Positions 50,951-62,186 of a stretch of 64,000 nucleotides of DNA are shown here, piece by piece. How positions within the stretch are numbered: position 1 is the stretch's first letter; the number at the start of each line of letters is the position of its first letter. A model generated the notes under the pieces. The model made no database searches, was not told the DNA's origin, and saw nothing but the letters and a program-made list of their open reading frames with translations. The translations under genes were made by a program, and so were the position numbers. The DNA comes from Lophius americanus (taxonomy: Eukaryota > Chordata > Actinopteri > Lophiiformes > Lophiidae), in the NCBI GenBank assembly GCA_037951165.1, contig JBBDHG010000063.1, forward strand, positions 2,232,001 to 2,296,000, written 5' to 3'.

Positions 50951-52964
50951 TTCAGGTGCAGATGACAGGATCAGTAATTATGGTTATTATAAATTGTCTA
51001 TCTTGGTTAAGATAATTCCAGAATCCAAAAAACCTAGACTGAAAATTTCTAATTTTAAAGATATATGTGATGGTCATAAATCCTTTTTTGTGCAACTATA
51101 ATATTAATAGTGTCACACTGAGTAATTATTTGTTATCCAGATATCACTGGATATATATATTTTTTTTGTTTTTCTACAATATTTTACACGATATTCAGTA
51201 ACTTCACATGGATATTTGTAAAGTTATTTTAGCCAGAAAAGTAGGAATTGGATAAATATGATCCTCCTATGAGACCATGTAAAGATAAACATCAGAGAAC
51301 TTGTGTTAATGTTGGAATCCAGAGTAACGGGCCTGTGACCCATTTAGCATCATGACTCAGGTTTTTTTTTAGAAATTCTGTCCTAGATGATCACTCATAA
51401 TCTGAGAAGCTTTATGAATTTGTGAGCCTGCGATTGTGCAGCTTTTTGGTTGTGGTAACTCCAAACCAAGATGAACACAAACCAAACTAAAATATATATA
51501 CGCATTCATTTTCTGCACATCACATACCCAATCAGAACCTCCCAGCAGGAAGCTAACGAAGTTCATCCACCGACACAACTGCTCTGCGGGAAAACACACT
51601 TAATGTCAATGATACACGTATACAGAGAAATATCGGAGTAAACCAAGGTGTATTTCGCAGCTGTGATTGCAGACACATATCGAGCAATAACCATTCAGTT
51701 GATAACTCCACAAATGACTGCAGAGGGTTTTTCAGTATTTTGGAGCGAGGATCATGTAAATGTAACTCACTGCTTCTGAAAAGAACAAATAACACACAAT
51801 CCTCCAGCAAAAACAAAATACTGTGAATTCATCTAGTAAAAATCAAAACAGGTGAATGATTTGAATAAAAGTCTCCCGGAATTTTAGAAATTATTTATTA
51901 AAAAAGAACAGCATCCATACAAATAAAAATCATCTGTATTGGTGGGCTCAGGGTGTATTGAGTCAATTTTTGAGTCAAGGTGCTCTTTTGGGTGGGTATA
52001 AATTAAAAATCAATAGCCAAGTATCAGCTGGTTCATCCACTCAACATTACTTTACATAACCAATAATCGTATTCTATGATCTACGTTTATATTATCTAAT
52101 AGCTCAAAATAATTATAACTAACTAATAAAGTAAAAGTAATGAAGTTTAAAGAAACCCTGCTTCTGCGTTGGTGGTCTTTTTTATTGTGCCGTGATTTTT
52201 GTGATTTTGTGACATGTTTTTCTGAAAAAGCTCCAATGTGCACAGATGTTTTGATTTGCTACAACAACCATCTTTTCAGTAACCGAGATAAAACATGATT
52301 AATCTCCACAGGGGGAATTCTCAAAAGGAGACAGAAATAAATTGCCAAAAACTGTGATAAAATGTGATGTAGTGAAGAGCGAGGTAGAAATACAAAATAA
52401 TCTTTTGTTTAGTGATGCGACCTGGTGATAGTTAGAGAAAACACACGAGTTGTGCATCATTTGGATACAGATAGATTCATATGGAAATGAATAGTTGCTC
52501 CCTGTCTGCCTCCTCTTCAAAAACATCAATACTACTATCTGATGGGTTTTATATCCCAACAACTGAACAGAAACACTGTTGTCTCTGCTGCAATGTTTCG
52601 TCTAGAATTGAAAGAATTTCAAAGCTCTGTGACAAGATTAAAATCCTTTCTCCAATTTTTGCAGTCTGTTATTGCATTGCACTTCAAAAGGCTGCAAACT
52701 ACACAGGCAGCTTAGCAGCACGGTAGTTCTGTCATCCTGCCAATGGGAAAATGTGGAACAGCCTTTATAATAAATACAGAAGGAAGTAACTCGTTTGAGA
52801 AAATGAACACCAACACAAGTGCAAAAGAAAAGTAACAACAATCAAGAGCCAATCTCTTAACCAAGACCCAACAGTCAGCTACAATTCAATCAAACTGCAT
52901 CCAAAATCATACACAGATTACTGGATTTGTAACACCCAATTATTTAAATATGAAATATACATAA

Positions 52965-53545
52965 ATAGGCCGATGCTGTTGTCCTCGACAGCGAGGGTAT
53001 GTCCCCAAAAAGCCCATAATCCCCTGCATTATAACAGCAGATTCCCGTGATTTAAATCTTTAAATTATACATGAAGTTATGTTCGAACAGTGTTTTTTTG
53101 TTTAAAAGCTTCCCCAATAAATAAATAGGAATGATTAGAGTAAAATCTGTTACTAGATAGAGCTTCTTCTGTCGATTCATAATGCACCACATTTGAACAG
53201 TTAAAGAATTCCCCTCAGTGAACAAATTACGCCCTATGAGAGTAAAACACGTGACAAACCAGATTATTCCCTCGAGTTGATTCATATGCACCAAATTTGT
53301 ACTACATTGGACTACCGGTGGAGAAATTATGACCCGAAAAACTTTTTAAGGTAATGCTCCCCGTACTGCCAGAAATATACAACAGATCTTTCGCAAAATC
53401 AACCCCGTTCTTTTTCACATTAAGATCTATTGGGGTTTAAAATATGAAAAAGATCCATGAAATAGTTTTATGGTTCTGCGGCCGATGCGATGGGGCAGAT
53501 GACAATTCCATAATATTCCCTACTTTTTTGGCATATAATGAGGTT
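52965..53545. repeat. Unclassified repeat block, longest of three related loci
   Basis: Three segments have relatives elsewhere: 52968-53040 (like 38750-38822), 53272-53303 (like 38906-38935) and 53480-53531, with ACAATTCCATAATATTCCC (like CGATTCCATAATATCCCC near 28231). No coding frame or clear ends were found. Confidence 0.45.
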
Positions 53546-53585
53546 TATCCCAAAAGATTCAGTTACTTATGCCTACTCCTGGTGA

Positions 53586-53606
53586 CAAACCAACCAACCA
53601 ACCAAC
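53586..53606. repeat. AACC tetranucleotide repeat
   Basis: Five CAAC/AACC units. Confidence 0.85.
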
Positions 53607-53751
53607 AAATGGACACAGATGACAACAGGACCTTGTAAGTGAGAGGTTTCTATATGAGTGAATGTTGTCGTATATCGTATAGTGCTTCAGATGATTGCTT
53701 TCACATTTCCCCATGATTACACAATGATTCTGCTTCATTTGTTCCACCCAG

Positions 53752-53870
53752 CTTCATGTACTGGTCAGACTGGGGCACACAAGCCAAGATAGAGAAGGCT
53801 GGGATGAATGGTGTGGACCGACAGGTGCTGGTGGCTGATAACATTGAATGGCCCAATGGCATCACTCTAG
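53752..53870 (+). CDS. lrp8: lrp8 exon: YWTD propeller, third segment
   Basis: The exon is 119 bases, phase 2 in and phase 1 out. It encodes FMYWSDWG, then QAKIEKAGMNGVDRQVL and DNIEWPNGITL, a run nearly invariant in LRP8 and VLDLR. The acceptor is TGTTCCACCCAG and the donor is TAG|GTGAGC. It supplies one LY blade of the propeller. Confidence 0.95.
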
Positions 53871-54287
53871 GTGAGCGGAGAGCAGCTCCTGTCTTCATTT
53901 TATATGTTATTATGTTCTTCTACTTGGGTATAGCTTTAGCTGATGATGCTCAGTCCTGATGAGGAGCCGAAGCCCTCAGTAGATCTATGCGGTTAACAGT
54001 GATTGAAATGACATGTTTGAACATCTACCATGATCATGGTAGAATTAAGATTTAAAAAGTGATGCTTTTTCTTTTGAGTGCTATTTGAAGAGTTTGAGCG
54101 GTTATGGTTAGACGCTGGGAAAGTTGCAGTTGTTGTGTTGAGACACTCTGACATTTTAAAATGTAATCAATATCATCTAAAGGGATTTGTTGGTCAGGGT
54201 CCATGTGTGCTTATTGCAAAGCAATCTATTTCCAATAAGGCTCAGGGAAGTCCTACATGTGTGTGTGTGTGTGTGTGTGTTTCTCAG
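53871..54287 (+). other. lrp8: Intron within propeller (417 bp), ends in a TG repeat
   Basis: This is a short intron whose last 30 bases are a TG dinucleotide array (54258-54280) followed directly by TTCTCAG. No long pyrimidine tract is present. See the separate finding on splicing. Confidence 0.88.
54258..54280 (+). repeat. TG repeat next to a splice acceptor
   Basis: About 11 TG units immediately upstream of TTCTCAG at the acceptor of the exon starting 54288. It occupies the place of the polypyrimidine tract. Confidence 0.95.
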
Positions 54288-54427
54288 ATGTCGCCAACAG
54301 GCGTCTGTACTGGGTGGATTCAAAGCTGCACCACATCGCCAGTGTGGATCTGAATGGAGCTCACCGCAGGACGCACATGTCGTCTGTGGAGACGCTGGGA
54401 CACCCGTATGCTGTGGCTGTTTTTGAG
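54288..54427 (+). CDS. lrp8: lrp8 exon: YWTD propeller, fourth segment
   Basis: The exon is 140 bases, phase 1 in and phase 0 out. It encodes Asp-Val-Ala-Asn-Arg then RLYWVDSKLHHIASVDLNG and ends AVAVFE; human LRP8 has RLYWVDSKLHQ and IAVFE at the same places. The acceptor is TTTCTCAG behind a TG repeat and the donor is GAG|GTTTGT, weaker than the consensus GTAAGT. The length is not a multiple of three, so skipping this exon alone would shift the frame. It is well conserved, so it is certainly coding. Confidence 0.94.
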
Positions 54428-55230
54428 GTTTGTGTGCCTCGATATCATCCAGCCTCCCATATCTCATCAGATCACCATATCTCCCCGGCCTCACAGGGTC
54501 CCGCCGGGTGACTGGAAGCTTGAGCATAATGTCCGTTAAATTCATTTACCGCATAATCCGTGTGTGTGTGTGTGATTGTTTGGGTTTGTCCTTTGGGGTT
54601 GCTTTTTGGGATTGAGCAGCAGAGCATAACAAAGAGAGGAGAGCCTTGGGGAGTGGACAGCATCCTTAAAGCAACTCTCAGATGTCTTGTGTCCGTCTCA
54701 GAATCTTAAATCTTATCATCTGCCAAGAACTCCTGCATATCTCCTTCCTTCTGGTTTCTATGTCCATGTGTTTGTTTTTAAGCCTTCGCCTCTGAAGAGA
54801 AAAGAAGGTGATAGGGCAGATGATTGAATTGTATTATGCAATAGTGTTTAGGCATGATAAGCTGAAGCCTCACTCCGCAGCTTTAGGTCAAATTTTTGTT
54901 TGAGCCGTAAAGTGAGCTGAATGTTTGCCACCTCATGTCCCATTCACTTTCAAATAGATATAAATGACATCACCCATGTGGCCTATTCCCTGAGGGAACC
55001 GGTCCGAGGGCGAAAAGAGAGGCGGTTTCCATTCAGCAAGCAGAACAGATTTACAAGCATGAACGTCTGAAAATATCCTCTTGGGTTTGAATTGCATGTG
55101 TGTGACAAGGGTTCATGGCCGTCAAAGGTGTCTTTTGAGAGTCAAAAGAACAACGCTGGATCCGGATGAACCTCGTTTGATATCAACATATGAAAAAATG
55201 TACCTCAAACCTGAGTTCTTAACTTAGAAA

Positions 55231-55550
55231 AGTGATGGAAAGAATATTCAGATCATTTGCATAAGTAAAGCAAGCAGAGCCACCACAGTGCAAAAAGTCT
55301 TATAGAGGAAATATTCAGCAGCATTATCATCCAAATGTATCCAGTACAGCTGAAGTATCGAAAGTAAAAGTACTTCTTTTGCACAAGACCCTTTTCTGTG
55401 TCTCATTATTACACTGTTATTGATGCAGTCATTTATAAGTTGCCTTTTAATGTTGCAGCTTCTGATGGGGAAGTAAAGAAATGGACAACTTAAAATGGAG
55501 CGACCCAGCAAAAGTTCCTCGGTACTCAAGTAGCGTCACCTTGTCACCAC
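55231..55550. mobile_element. Probable percomorph interspersed repeat (AGTAAAAGTA type)
   Basis: It opens AGTGATGGAAAGAATATTCAG followed by ATCATTTGCATAAGTAAAG, and later has AAGTAAAAGTACTT and TGTTGCAGC. This resembles a very abundant fish repeat that starts AGTGGTGGAAAGAGTA and contains many AAGTAAAAGTA words. Identified from memory; the 3' limit is a guess. Confidence 0.42.
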
Positions 55551-56351
55551 CACTACTAAAGATAAACTCTTTATACAGAAAAATAATAATTTATGGTTGT
55601 AAATTATTATTATTTTTTTTTATGGACGACATTGTGTTTTGTCGTTATGCAGAACACGAGTTTTTCCCAAACCTAGGGTACTGTTGTTCCTCGGCGGAGG
55701 AGGTCGCTTTTTCAAGTTATTATATTTTTTATTTTATTTTAAATGATACATTTAATCACCGTTATGAATTGCCTAATTTCATGCAAATCCATCCTGTATT
55801 TGTTCCATAATCTTTTCCACAAACAAACAAACAAATGCAGAGAAGTTAAAAACATAACTCCTTCCTTGGTGGAGGTAAAAAAAAAAAAGACTGACGTGAG
55901 GAGCCAGTTTTCACAATGTAGGTTCTGGTACAAGTATAGAGTAGGAGTAAAATGTTTTCAGTAAAAATAAATTCTCAGAGGATTTACTACTAAATGGCAC
56001 AATCCTATTATTATAGCCAGTATTATTATTGTTGCTCTACATTTCTTTCTGTGGCTCCTCCCCACCTCTCATACAATAACAGTTAAGATGTCCATATCAG
56101 AATCTGTTGGTTTTTTTCTTACTAACCTGTAGTCCAACCTGCAGGCCAAGCATAAGAATGATGATAAATGCCCTGTGGTGTAATACATAATGGATCCAAG
56201 GCTTTTCTGCTATCCGCTCTGTTGTTCACGACAAGGTGACCTTCTTGTTCAGGATGCTGAACCAGCCCTTAATATTGAGTGGAGCTTGTTAGTGAACATC
56301 ACATCACCATCTCTTTCCAGCTCAATGGCTGACACACAACAGTACAAGCAG

Positions 56352-56443
56352 ACACACACACACGCATACTCTCTCAAACCTACACAGACACACACACACA
56401 CGCGTGCTCTCTCAAACCTACACAAACACACAGACACACACAC
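56352..56443. repeat. CA-rich imperfect minisatellite
   Basis: Two copies of a unit of about 40 bases, CTCTCAAACCTACACA plus CACACACA and CACG, are followed by further CA units. Confidence 0.8.
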
Positions 56444-57796
56444 GATCAGACCCCTGCTTCGAGGCCTGTTGTCTAGGCAGTCACTGGAGATTATCCTGTA
56501 GTTTCTAATGCAACAACATAAATTCAAAGCTTCCTTATAATGCTGAATTTTTAAACTGTTGAGGGATTGAACTAAGAATAAAATTAATTGATAAAAAAAA
56601 ATATATAAGTAAACTTCTGTATTTATCTGCAACTATTTAGCTACTATTTTTTGGTCTAATTAGGAATAATGCTTTAACCAGCCATCAAGCATACACAAAT
56701 ACTTTAAATATATAAAATACATACCTAATAATGGATTGTTTTATTTGCAAGTAACATCAAAAAGAGGACTTATATATCTCCTTTTTCTTTTAGATATAAG
56801 GTTTCTTAGAAAGAAATGAGTCGACGCCTGCGACCTAGTTCAGGCAGCGAACTCGAGCTGCTCTGCTTACTCACATTACAAGCCACACCCTCCATATTCA
56901 TTTACCAATCACGGTCTACAAATTAGGCGGTGTATTTAAAATGCGATGATTTTTCTCCTGTTTCCCCTCACTGGAGTGAATCTGACTAGACAAGAAACAC
57001 ATCATTGTACCAACCACTGGCTGAGTAAAACCTTCTGGAAAATCCTCAAAGTGCAATCACCTGCCAGGGCCACGTTTGGACCAGATATCATTGAAATCCT
57101 TTCATAAGATCTTGTAACATCTTGCATTGAGACACGATCAGCAGTGATCACCTTATTTCTTTGTTGGCAGGGGTGATGACCTCTGATGGTCTACAGGTTT
57201 GTACGAGAAAACATTATTTACTTCATATTTACTTCTCATCATGTAATTAAAATGTGTTTAAAGTTTCCCCTGGTTTTTATAGGGAGGCACCAGTGATTTG
57301 TGCTGACAAATTAAACAACCATTATTCTCAAACATTTTTTGTAAACATGGCTATGGTTGTAGCCCCTGGTGAGGGCAGCCCTGTTTATGACAATGTCCTC
57401 CTTTCCTATTTCTTAACATCCTTTTTTTGTGAGTACAGATCTTATTTTAATGCTTTATTTTATTACAATGTCTTTGCTGTGTGTGTTTGTCTTTGTATGT
57501 TTGTTTGTGTATTGGCGGGGGGGGAGCACAACTATGTTACATTTTATGTATGAAAAGTGTTACAAATTAAGTTTGATTGATTGAAGTAATTAATTTACTT
57601 AATAACTTTTGAGATATTCCCCCACATGTGTAAATATATCTGTACATCTATATATAAGTAAAATTATGTAATATACAAAAATGACTTGAAAATGTTGTGA
57701 CTGATGTTAAAACTCAGCTTTTCCTTGCTCAACATAACCTTGACTGCTTCCGTATGTGTTACACATATCAAGACCATGAATCACCTCGTCTTTCAG

Positions 57797-57938
57797 GATC
57801 GGATCTACTGGACCGACCGAGACAGGGCAGCGGTCTTCATGGCCAACAGGCTGACGGGTCAGGACATCCACACGCTGGCTGAAAACCTCAACGACCCCCA
57901 TGACATTGTTGTATTCCACCAGCTCCGTCAGCCGCAAG
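57797..57938 (+). CDS. lrp8: lrp8 exon: YWTD propeller, last segment
   Basis: The exon is 142 bases, phase 0 in and phase 1 out. It encodes RIYWTDRD, then a FMANRLTGQDIHTLAENLNDP stretch and HDIVVFHQLRQP, closing the propeller. Human LRP8 has the matching ANRLNG, LAENLNNPHDIVIFH and LKQP pieces. The acceptor is CGTCTTTCAG. The donor is AAG|GTTTGT, the same weak form as the preceding exon. Together with that exon it totals 282 bases, a multiple of three. Confidence 0.94.
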
Positions 57939-58569
57939 GTTTGTGTCCAGCATGTGTGAGGCAGACTGTGTGCACATCTGTTCACTCTGCTCCCCTGGCT
58001 GTGATCTCGAGCTGAGTCACATCTCTGTGACTCTGCGTCCTCTGTGGGTCTATGATGACCGAGGTGCCTGAATAAATGATACTGAGGCTTGTGACTGTGG
58101 TGGAGCGATGATAGCAGTACGAGCAGCAATGCATTCACACATCCGTCAGAACCCTGCCTCTAACCTGATTCTCTCAGAATACAATCCAGATTGATCTGAA
58201 TGAAGCTCATAATCAAGAATGTGTTTTACTTCTAACACGTCAGTGTCCGTATCTATCTCCCTGTGTGATTCAGCCCATTGTTAGTTTCTCAGATCTTCAC
58301 GTCTTTTTTTCCTGGTTGTGTGTGAGATTTTGGATGAACATATTGGAGAGGATCAGGTTAATATGAACAGCAAGCTTCTGTGTGATGTACCATTTTATTT
58401 TCCCTTAAGATTCCGTCTGCACAAAGTAATTGGCTTCATTGAATGGAATGCAGCAGTCTTCACAGCGGGGACAACTTGCCTCTGTCTCCAAATGTTGGAT
58501 GAGCGATGATCTTACGTGAGCATATCTGTGTGTCTGATTCTCCACGTCTCTCTCCGTGACTGTCTCCAG
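57939..58569 (+). other. lrp8: Intron propeller-EGF-C (631 bp)
   Basis: This is unique-looking sequence with no repeats or genes seen. Confidence 0.86.
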
Positions 58570-58722
58570 GCCCAGACAGCTGTAATCTGGGCAGCGTGGC
58601 CAATGGAGGCTGTGAGTACCTGTGCCTTAAGGCTCCACAGATTACAGAACACTCACCCAAATACACCTGCGCCTGCCCTGATGGACAGGACCTGGGGCCG
58701 GACATGAGAGGATGTGTGCCAG
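58570..58722 (+). CDS. lrp8: lrp8 exon: EGF-like domain C
   Basis: The exon is 153 bases, phase 1-1. It encodes Gly-Pro-Asp-Ser-Cys, then NGGCEYLCLKAPQI, HSPKYTCACPDG and GPDMRGCVP, with six cysteines. This is the EGF module that follows the propeller. The wording CEYLCL-APQI-HSPKYTCACPD is shared with LRP8 and VLDLR. The acceptor is GTCTCCAG and the donor is CAG|GTGAGC. Confidence 0.95.
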
Positions 58723-59524
58723 GTGAGCGTCCTTAGGTGTGGTAATGGAGACTGATCACTAATCAATAGCACCTAATGGGATTTGTAAGGACGGTCACAG
58801 TGCTTATGGGGTAGATAATCACACTCGGCTTCACTTACTGAGGATCTTATCTCTTATGTAGAACTTGTCTACAACACTGTTACAAATGATTTATAATAAT
58901 AACAGAAAAACAGAGACAACGTTTGCTCTTACTGATTAAAGTGAATTAATGGAGGTAATGATGAATAATAAAGTGATAAATATTTTCTTCTGAGGTAAGA
59001 TAGTTGTTGAGCCAGTGACTGAAACATGGTTGCTTAGCAACACATACATTCAGTGAAACTGTGACAATGTATGCAATCTAGCGCAGCATCTCTGGAGGAT
59101 ATGCTGCGTTTATATAACTCATAATGCTGTTTCACGCTGCACTATGACACCCGGTGTCTCTGCTGTCTAGTCAAACCTGCTGTGTCCTTGAGCAGATGTG
59201 AGATCAGTCCCTATCTGCAGAATCATAAACCAAAGTGTTTCTGACCGACTCAAGGGTCACGGGCCGCATAATGAGCTGCATAATGAACAGTCTATGTTTT
59301 TGTGTTGACTCTATATAAGTACTGGGTTATGTAAGTGGTGAATATTGATGTTAACTGTTTAAACAAACAAAAAGAGTTATTTACCTTATTAATATACCCA
59401 AAGAAGACTTCTATGTTTTTATCTCTGCTCCTCTCACTGGTTTGAAGAGGTTTGGTTAAATACCAGGTCTTCTGATCTTTGATACAAGATCTTTACCTGC
59501 AAAGGTAAAGAGTCATTTAAAAAA

Positions 59525-59668
59525 ATGGACTCAAGATTCTGGACTCTAGGCTCTGAACTCTAGACTATGGACTCTTTAAGTTCTGGATTGTTGGTCCTTG
59601 ACTCTAGGCTCTGCGGTCTAGGCTCTAGACTTATGGGTCTTGACTCTAGGCTCTGGACTCTAGAGTGT
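59525..59668. repeat. Minisatellite, GACTCTAGGCTCT-like units
   Basis: About eleven imperfect units of 7-15 bases built on GGACTCTAG/GGCTCTAGAC words. It makes the local sequence strongly repetitive and unlike the AT-rich surroundings. Confidence 0.85.
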
Positions 59669-60257
59669 AGTGACTTGTATGGCAGGAGAAGATCTGAGAG
59701 AGCGGGATGGCGAACATGCACTCACAGTTATGAAGCAGAATCTTTAAATCAGTTGAGAGTCTACCAGGATGTCAGTGAAGCTGCTGAAGTTCAGGACTCC
59801 CACTTTGAAGTAATGAGAGCATTTGAGTGACAGGCCAAAGATGGGATGGAATCAGGGTGTGAATTAGAATAATTTTTCCACTCACATACGATATAGACTG
59901 AATATTGCTTATATGGACGTATTTACATCAGTCCAGAATGACAACCAGGCCTAACTTGAGGAGAATATAAGAACTGTGAAATGTTCTATAGTCAAAAAAA
60001 ATCACTTGGAGCCAAAGTAGATTTACAGCTTTTGAGGAGAAGCTCAGTCTTATCGCTGTGAAGTGTGAGATAGTCGCAGTCCGTCTGCTGTCAGTCAAAT
60101 TCTTTCCCAACTCACCCACACAAGATGCGTTCAAGAAACTCAAGGAGAGTTCTGACTGTAAGATGCTTGATAAATAAAATGAGAATATTTAAAATTCCCA
60201 GAGCATTGTAGTGAAGTTTTTTATTATTATTATTATTATTATTTAGTATAGTTTATT

Positions 60258-60350
60258 TAAAGGAATAGTTCGCAATATTTGGAAATACACTTTTTTTTAT
60301 TTCCAAATATAAATCTCAATTTGGATGAAACACATGGAGAGTGAAATTAG
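60258..60350. repeat. Probable teleost interspersed repeat
   Basis: AAAGGAATAGTTCGCAATAT and TTGGAAATACAC match the common fish repeat start AAAGGAATAGTTCGACATTTTGG plus AAATACGC, as remembered. It follows an ATT run at 60219-60243. Only the first part is recognisable. Confidence 0.4.
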
Positions 60351-60799
60351 AATATTAATAATCTTCTGTAATACATGAGATCTTTAACTGATCACCCATA
60401 AGTTGTACACACCTCCTACAGAAAATCCTTAGATATCTTACAGGGAAATGTGGGAGCGGCCACTGTTGTCAAGGCAACAACCGCATACAAAACGATCTTA
60501 TGATAAATGTCAACCCTCATGTAGGTGACATGGATTTAATTCGTGTTGAATACGTTACTCTACTAAATAGTTTCATTCGTTTTTTTTCTAGTTTAACCGG
60601 ATAAATCAACTTTTTCTCTCCATTTTCTTATTTTGATTTTGATAAAAGTTCAAGTGCAAGTCTTACAGGTGAACCTTCAACAAGGGTGGAATTCATGCAA
60701 TTTAATTTTAGATTCTAAACAAATACATCAGATATGAAACTGCATTCCTAGGGCTTTACCATCTGCAATAATCCCACGGTACCCTTCTTTTCTTTGCAG

Positions 60800-61087
60800 G
60801 AGCACCAACAGACCACCTGACACCAGCCGCATCCTCAGCTCCTGCTGAGTTCACACATGGCACCAGTACCACTGCTCCTGAACACTTCCCACCTCACTCA
60901 GGGGGGGTATCACAGGCAGACGCTACTCCCCACCTGACCACCGCTCCACCTGGTGACCCTGATCCCCATACGCCCCTCTCAACTCTTAAGCCGGTGTCAT
61001 CACCGGAGTCAAAGGCGTTGGGCTCCACAGCCACCACTATGGTGGTCTACACCACACCTGCGGGGGACAGCAGCGTGTCTCAACACG
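60800..61087 (+). CDS. lrp8: lrp8 exon: Ser/Thr/Pro-rich O-glycosylation stem
   Basis: The exon is 288 bases, phase 1-1, coding 96 residues of which I count 16 Thr, 13 Ser and 15 Pro. There are no cysteines, and short TTAPP and TPLSTL type runs are typical of clustered O-linked sugar stems. This domain lies just outside the membrane in LDLR, VLDLR and LRP8 and is the region shed by metalloproteases. Sequence conservation is low, so the call rests on composition, position, frame and splice sites: acceptor TTCTTTGCAG and donor CG|GTAAGT. The equivalent exon is alternatively spliced in LRP8 and VLDLR of mammals, and the frame would allow it here. Confidence 0.9.
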
Positions 61088-62117
61088 GTAAGTGAACTGC
61101 TGAGGCCGCCTTCTGACAATTCTCGGATACCGACTGTAAACGAGCGTCATAATGCTGACCATGAATCCAAAACTATGTGGTTAACATTTATCTTCCACCT
61201 GATTCTGAAAGGGCAGAGGAACCCATTCAAGATCGGCCTAATTCTTAGATAAAGAGCCATTTCATGTCCTTATAAGCACCGCATTCCCTAGTCCTCCTCC
61301 ACTCAGAATCCATCTAACCAGCTCACTCTCGGTGTAATGACGATTTTAAACTGATATACCTGCAAGCCAGAGCTGAACTCCACTGGCTAAATGGGAATGA
61401 TGGATGGTCCTGTGTCGCCTTGGAAATGTCATCTTCCAAGCATAAATTGAGCTTTGTGTCGTCTGGGGGCTGGAAGGGCATACATGCACCAGCATGACTG
61501 TAGAAGTGACACTAAATATGCTATATGTAATGAGTGTGAGGAGGAGCATGGATGGACGAAGTGAAGAAGGTCAGGGCAGAGACACGGTTCCCACCATCAA
61601 ACAATGCCTCACTTTTCTCTGCCTCGCTCCTCTTTATTCCAACTGCTCCTTCTATCATCTGTTTTCTCTTAATAAAAAACACAATCAGCCACTCCTCTTA
61701 CATCAGCTCCATTTTTTTGCCTTCCCTCCTTTTATGATCTCCCTAAAGGAGGCATAAACGGTTACTCATCCATCCAAAAGTGTGTACAAAGGTATATACT
61801 ATCCACAAATCCTCAAAAGTTGCATCAACGTACTTAATTTAATTTCACATGTGCTTTATTGGGGCTCTGAGGATTTGGATCTTATGACTAGTTTCTTCAG
61901 TTGCCTAACTTTTAATTTTCATGCCTGCCTGAAATTGGGGGATTTGTATGTCAGTTGGCTCACATTCACCTCTGATAGAGGTTATTATGGTCTATCAGCA
62001 TCAGCACTAGTTGAAGTCTTCCAGTAGCATCGGTGTCTTGATAACACACATTTCCGAGTTCTTTCTATTGCGCAGCCATTCTAATTCTCTGACTTCTTCG
62101 TCTATCTCCATCCCCAG
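61088..62117 (+). other. lrp8: Intron stem-transmembrane (1.0 kb)
   Basis: No repeat, gene or RNA was seen here. Confidence 0.85.
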
Positions 62118-62186
62118 CTGGAGGCGAACACTTCCTCATGGGTGAGAACCTGACAGTGGCTGTATTGGGAGTGGTCATCCCCATTG
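62118..62186 (+). CDS. lrp8: lrp8 exon: juxtamembrane and first part of transmembrane helix
   Basis: The exon is 69 bases, phase 1-1, giving 23 residues. It encodes a short extracellular segment with an N-glycosylation sequon (Asn-Leu-Thr) and then AVLGVVIPI, the outer half of the membrane helix. Human LRP8 has a very similar AVIGIIVPI here. The acceptor is CCATCCCCAG and the donor is TTG|GTAAGT. The membrane helix is completed by the next exon. Confidence 0.9.

Larger units (their letters stand above)
49729..53751 (+). other. lrp8: Intron within propeller (4.0 kb)
   Basis: This intron holds an internally deleted Tc1-type element (about 49818-50950), a repeat-like block (about 52965-53545) with partial relatives elsewhere in the window, and a short AACC array (53586-53606). 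The remainder is AT-rich with nothing recognisable. Confidence 0.85.
54428..57796 (+). other. lrp8: Intron within propeller (3.4 kb)
   Basis: This intron carries a probable teleost interspersed repeat (about 55231-55550), a CA-rich stretch (56352-56443) and an interrupted GT/G-rich stretch near 57477-57526. No gene was seen. A splice-like 26-base segment at 57171-57196 was considered and rejected. Confidence 0.82.
58723..60799 (+). other. lrp8: Intron EGF-C-stem (2.1 kb)
   Basis: This intron holds a minisatellite of GACTCTAGGCTCT-like units (59525-59668), an ATT run (60219-60243) and a probable interspersed repeat (about 60258-60350). Nothing else is recognisable. Confidence 0.84.

Noticed and set aside
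54177..54545. 122-residue minus-strand frame
   Set aside because: It is antisense to the propeller exon and includes a His-Thr run from the TG repeat.
57171..57196. 26-base segment between TTTGTTGGCAG and GTTTGT that looks like a microexon
   Set aside because: The length is not a multiple of three and it would break the phase 0 join between the two propeller exons, which are continuous in the protein.
57707..58138. 143-residue minus-strand frame
   Set aside because: It is antisense to the last propeller exon and intron sequence and has no recognisable content.
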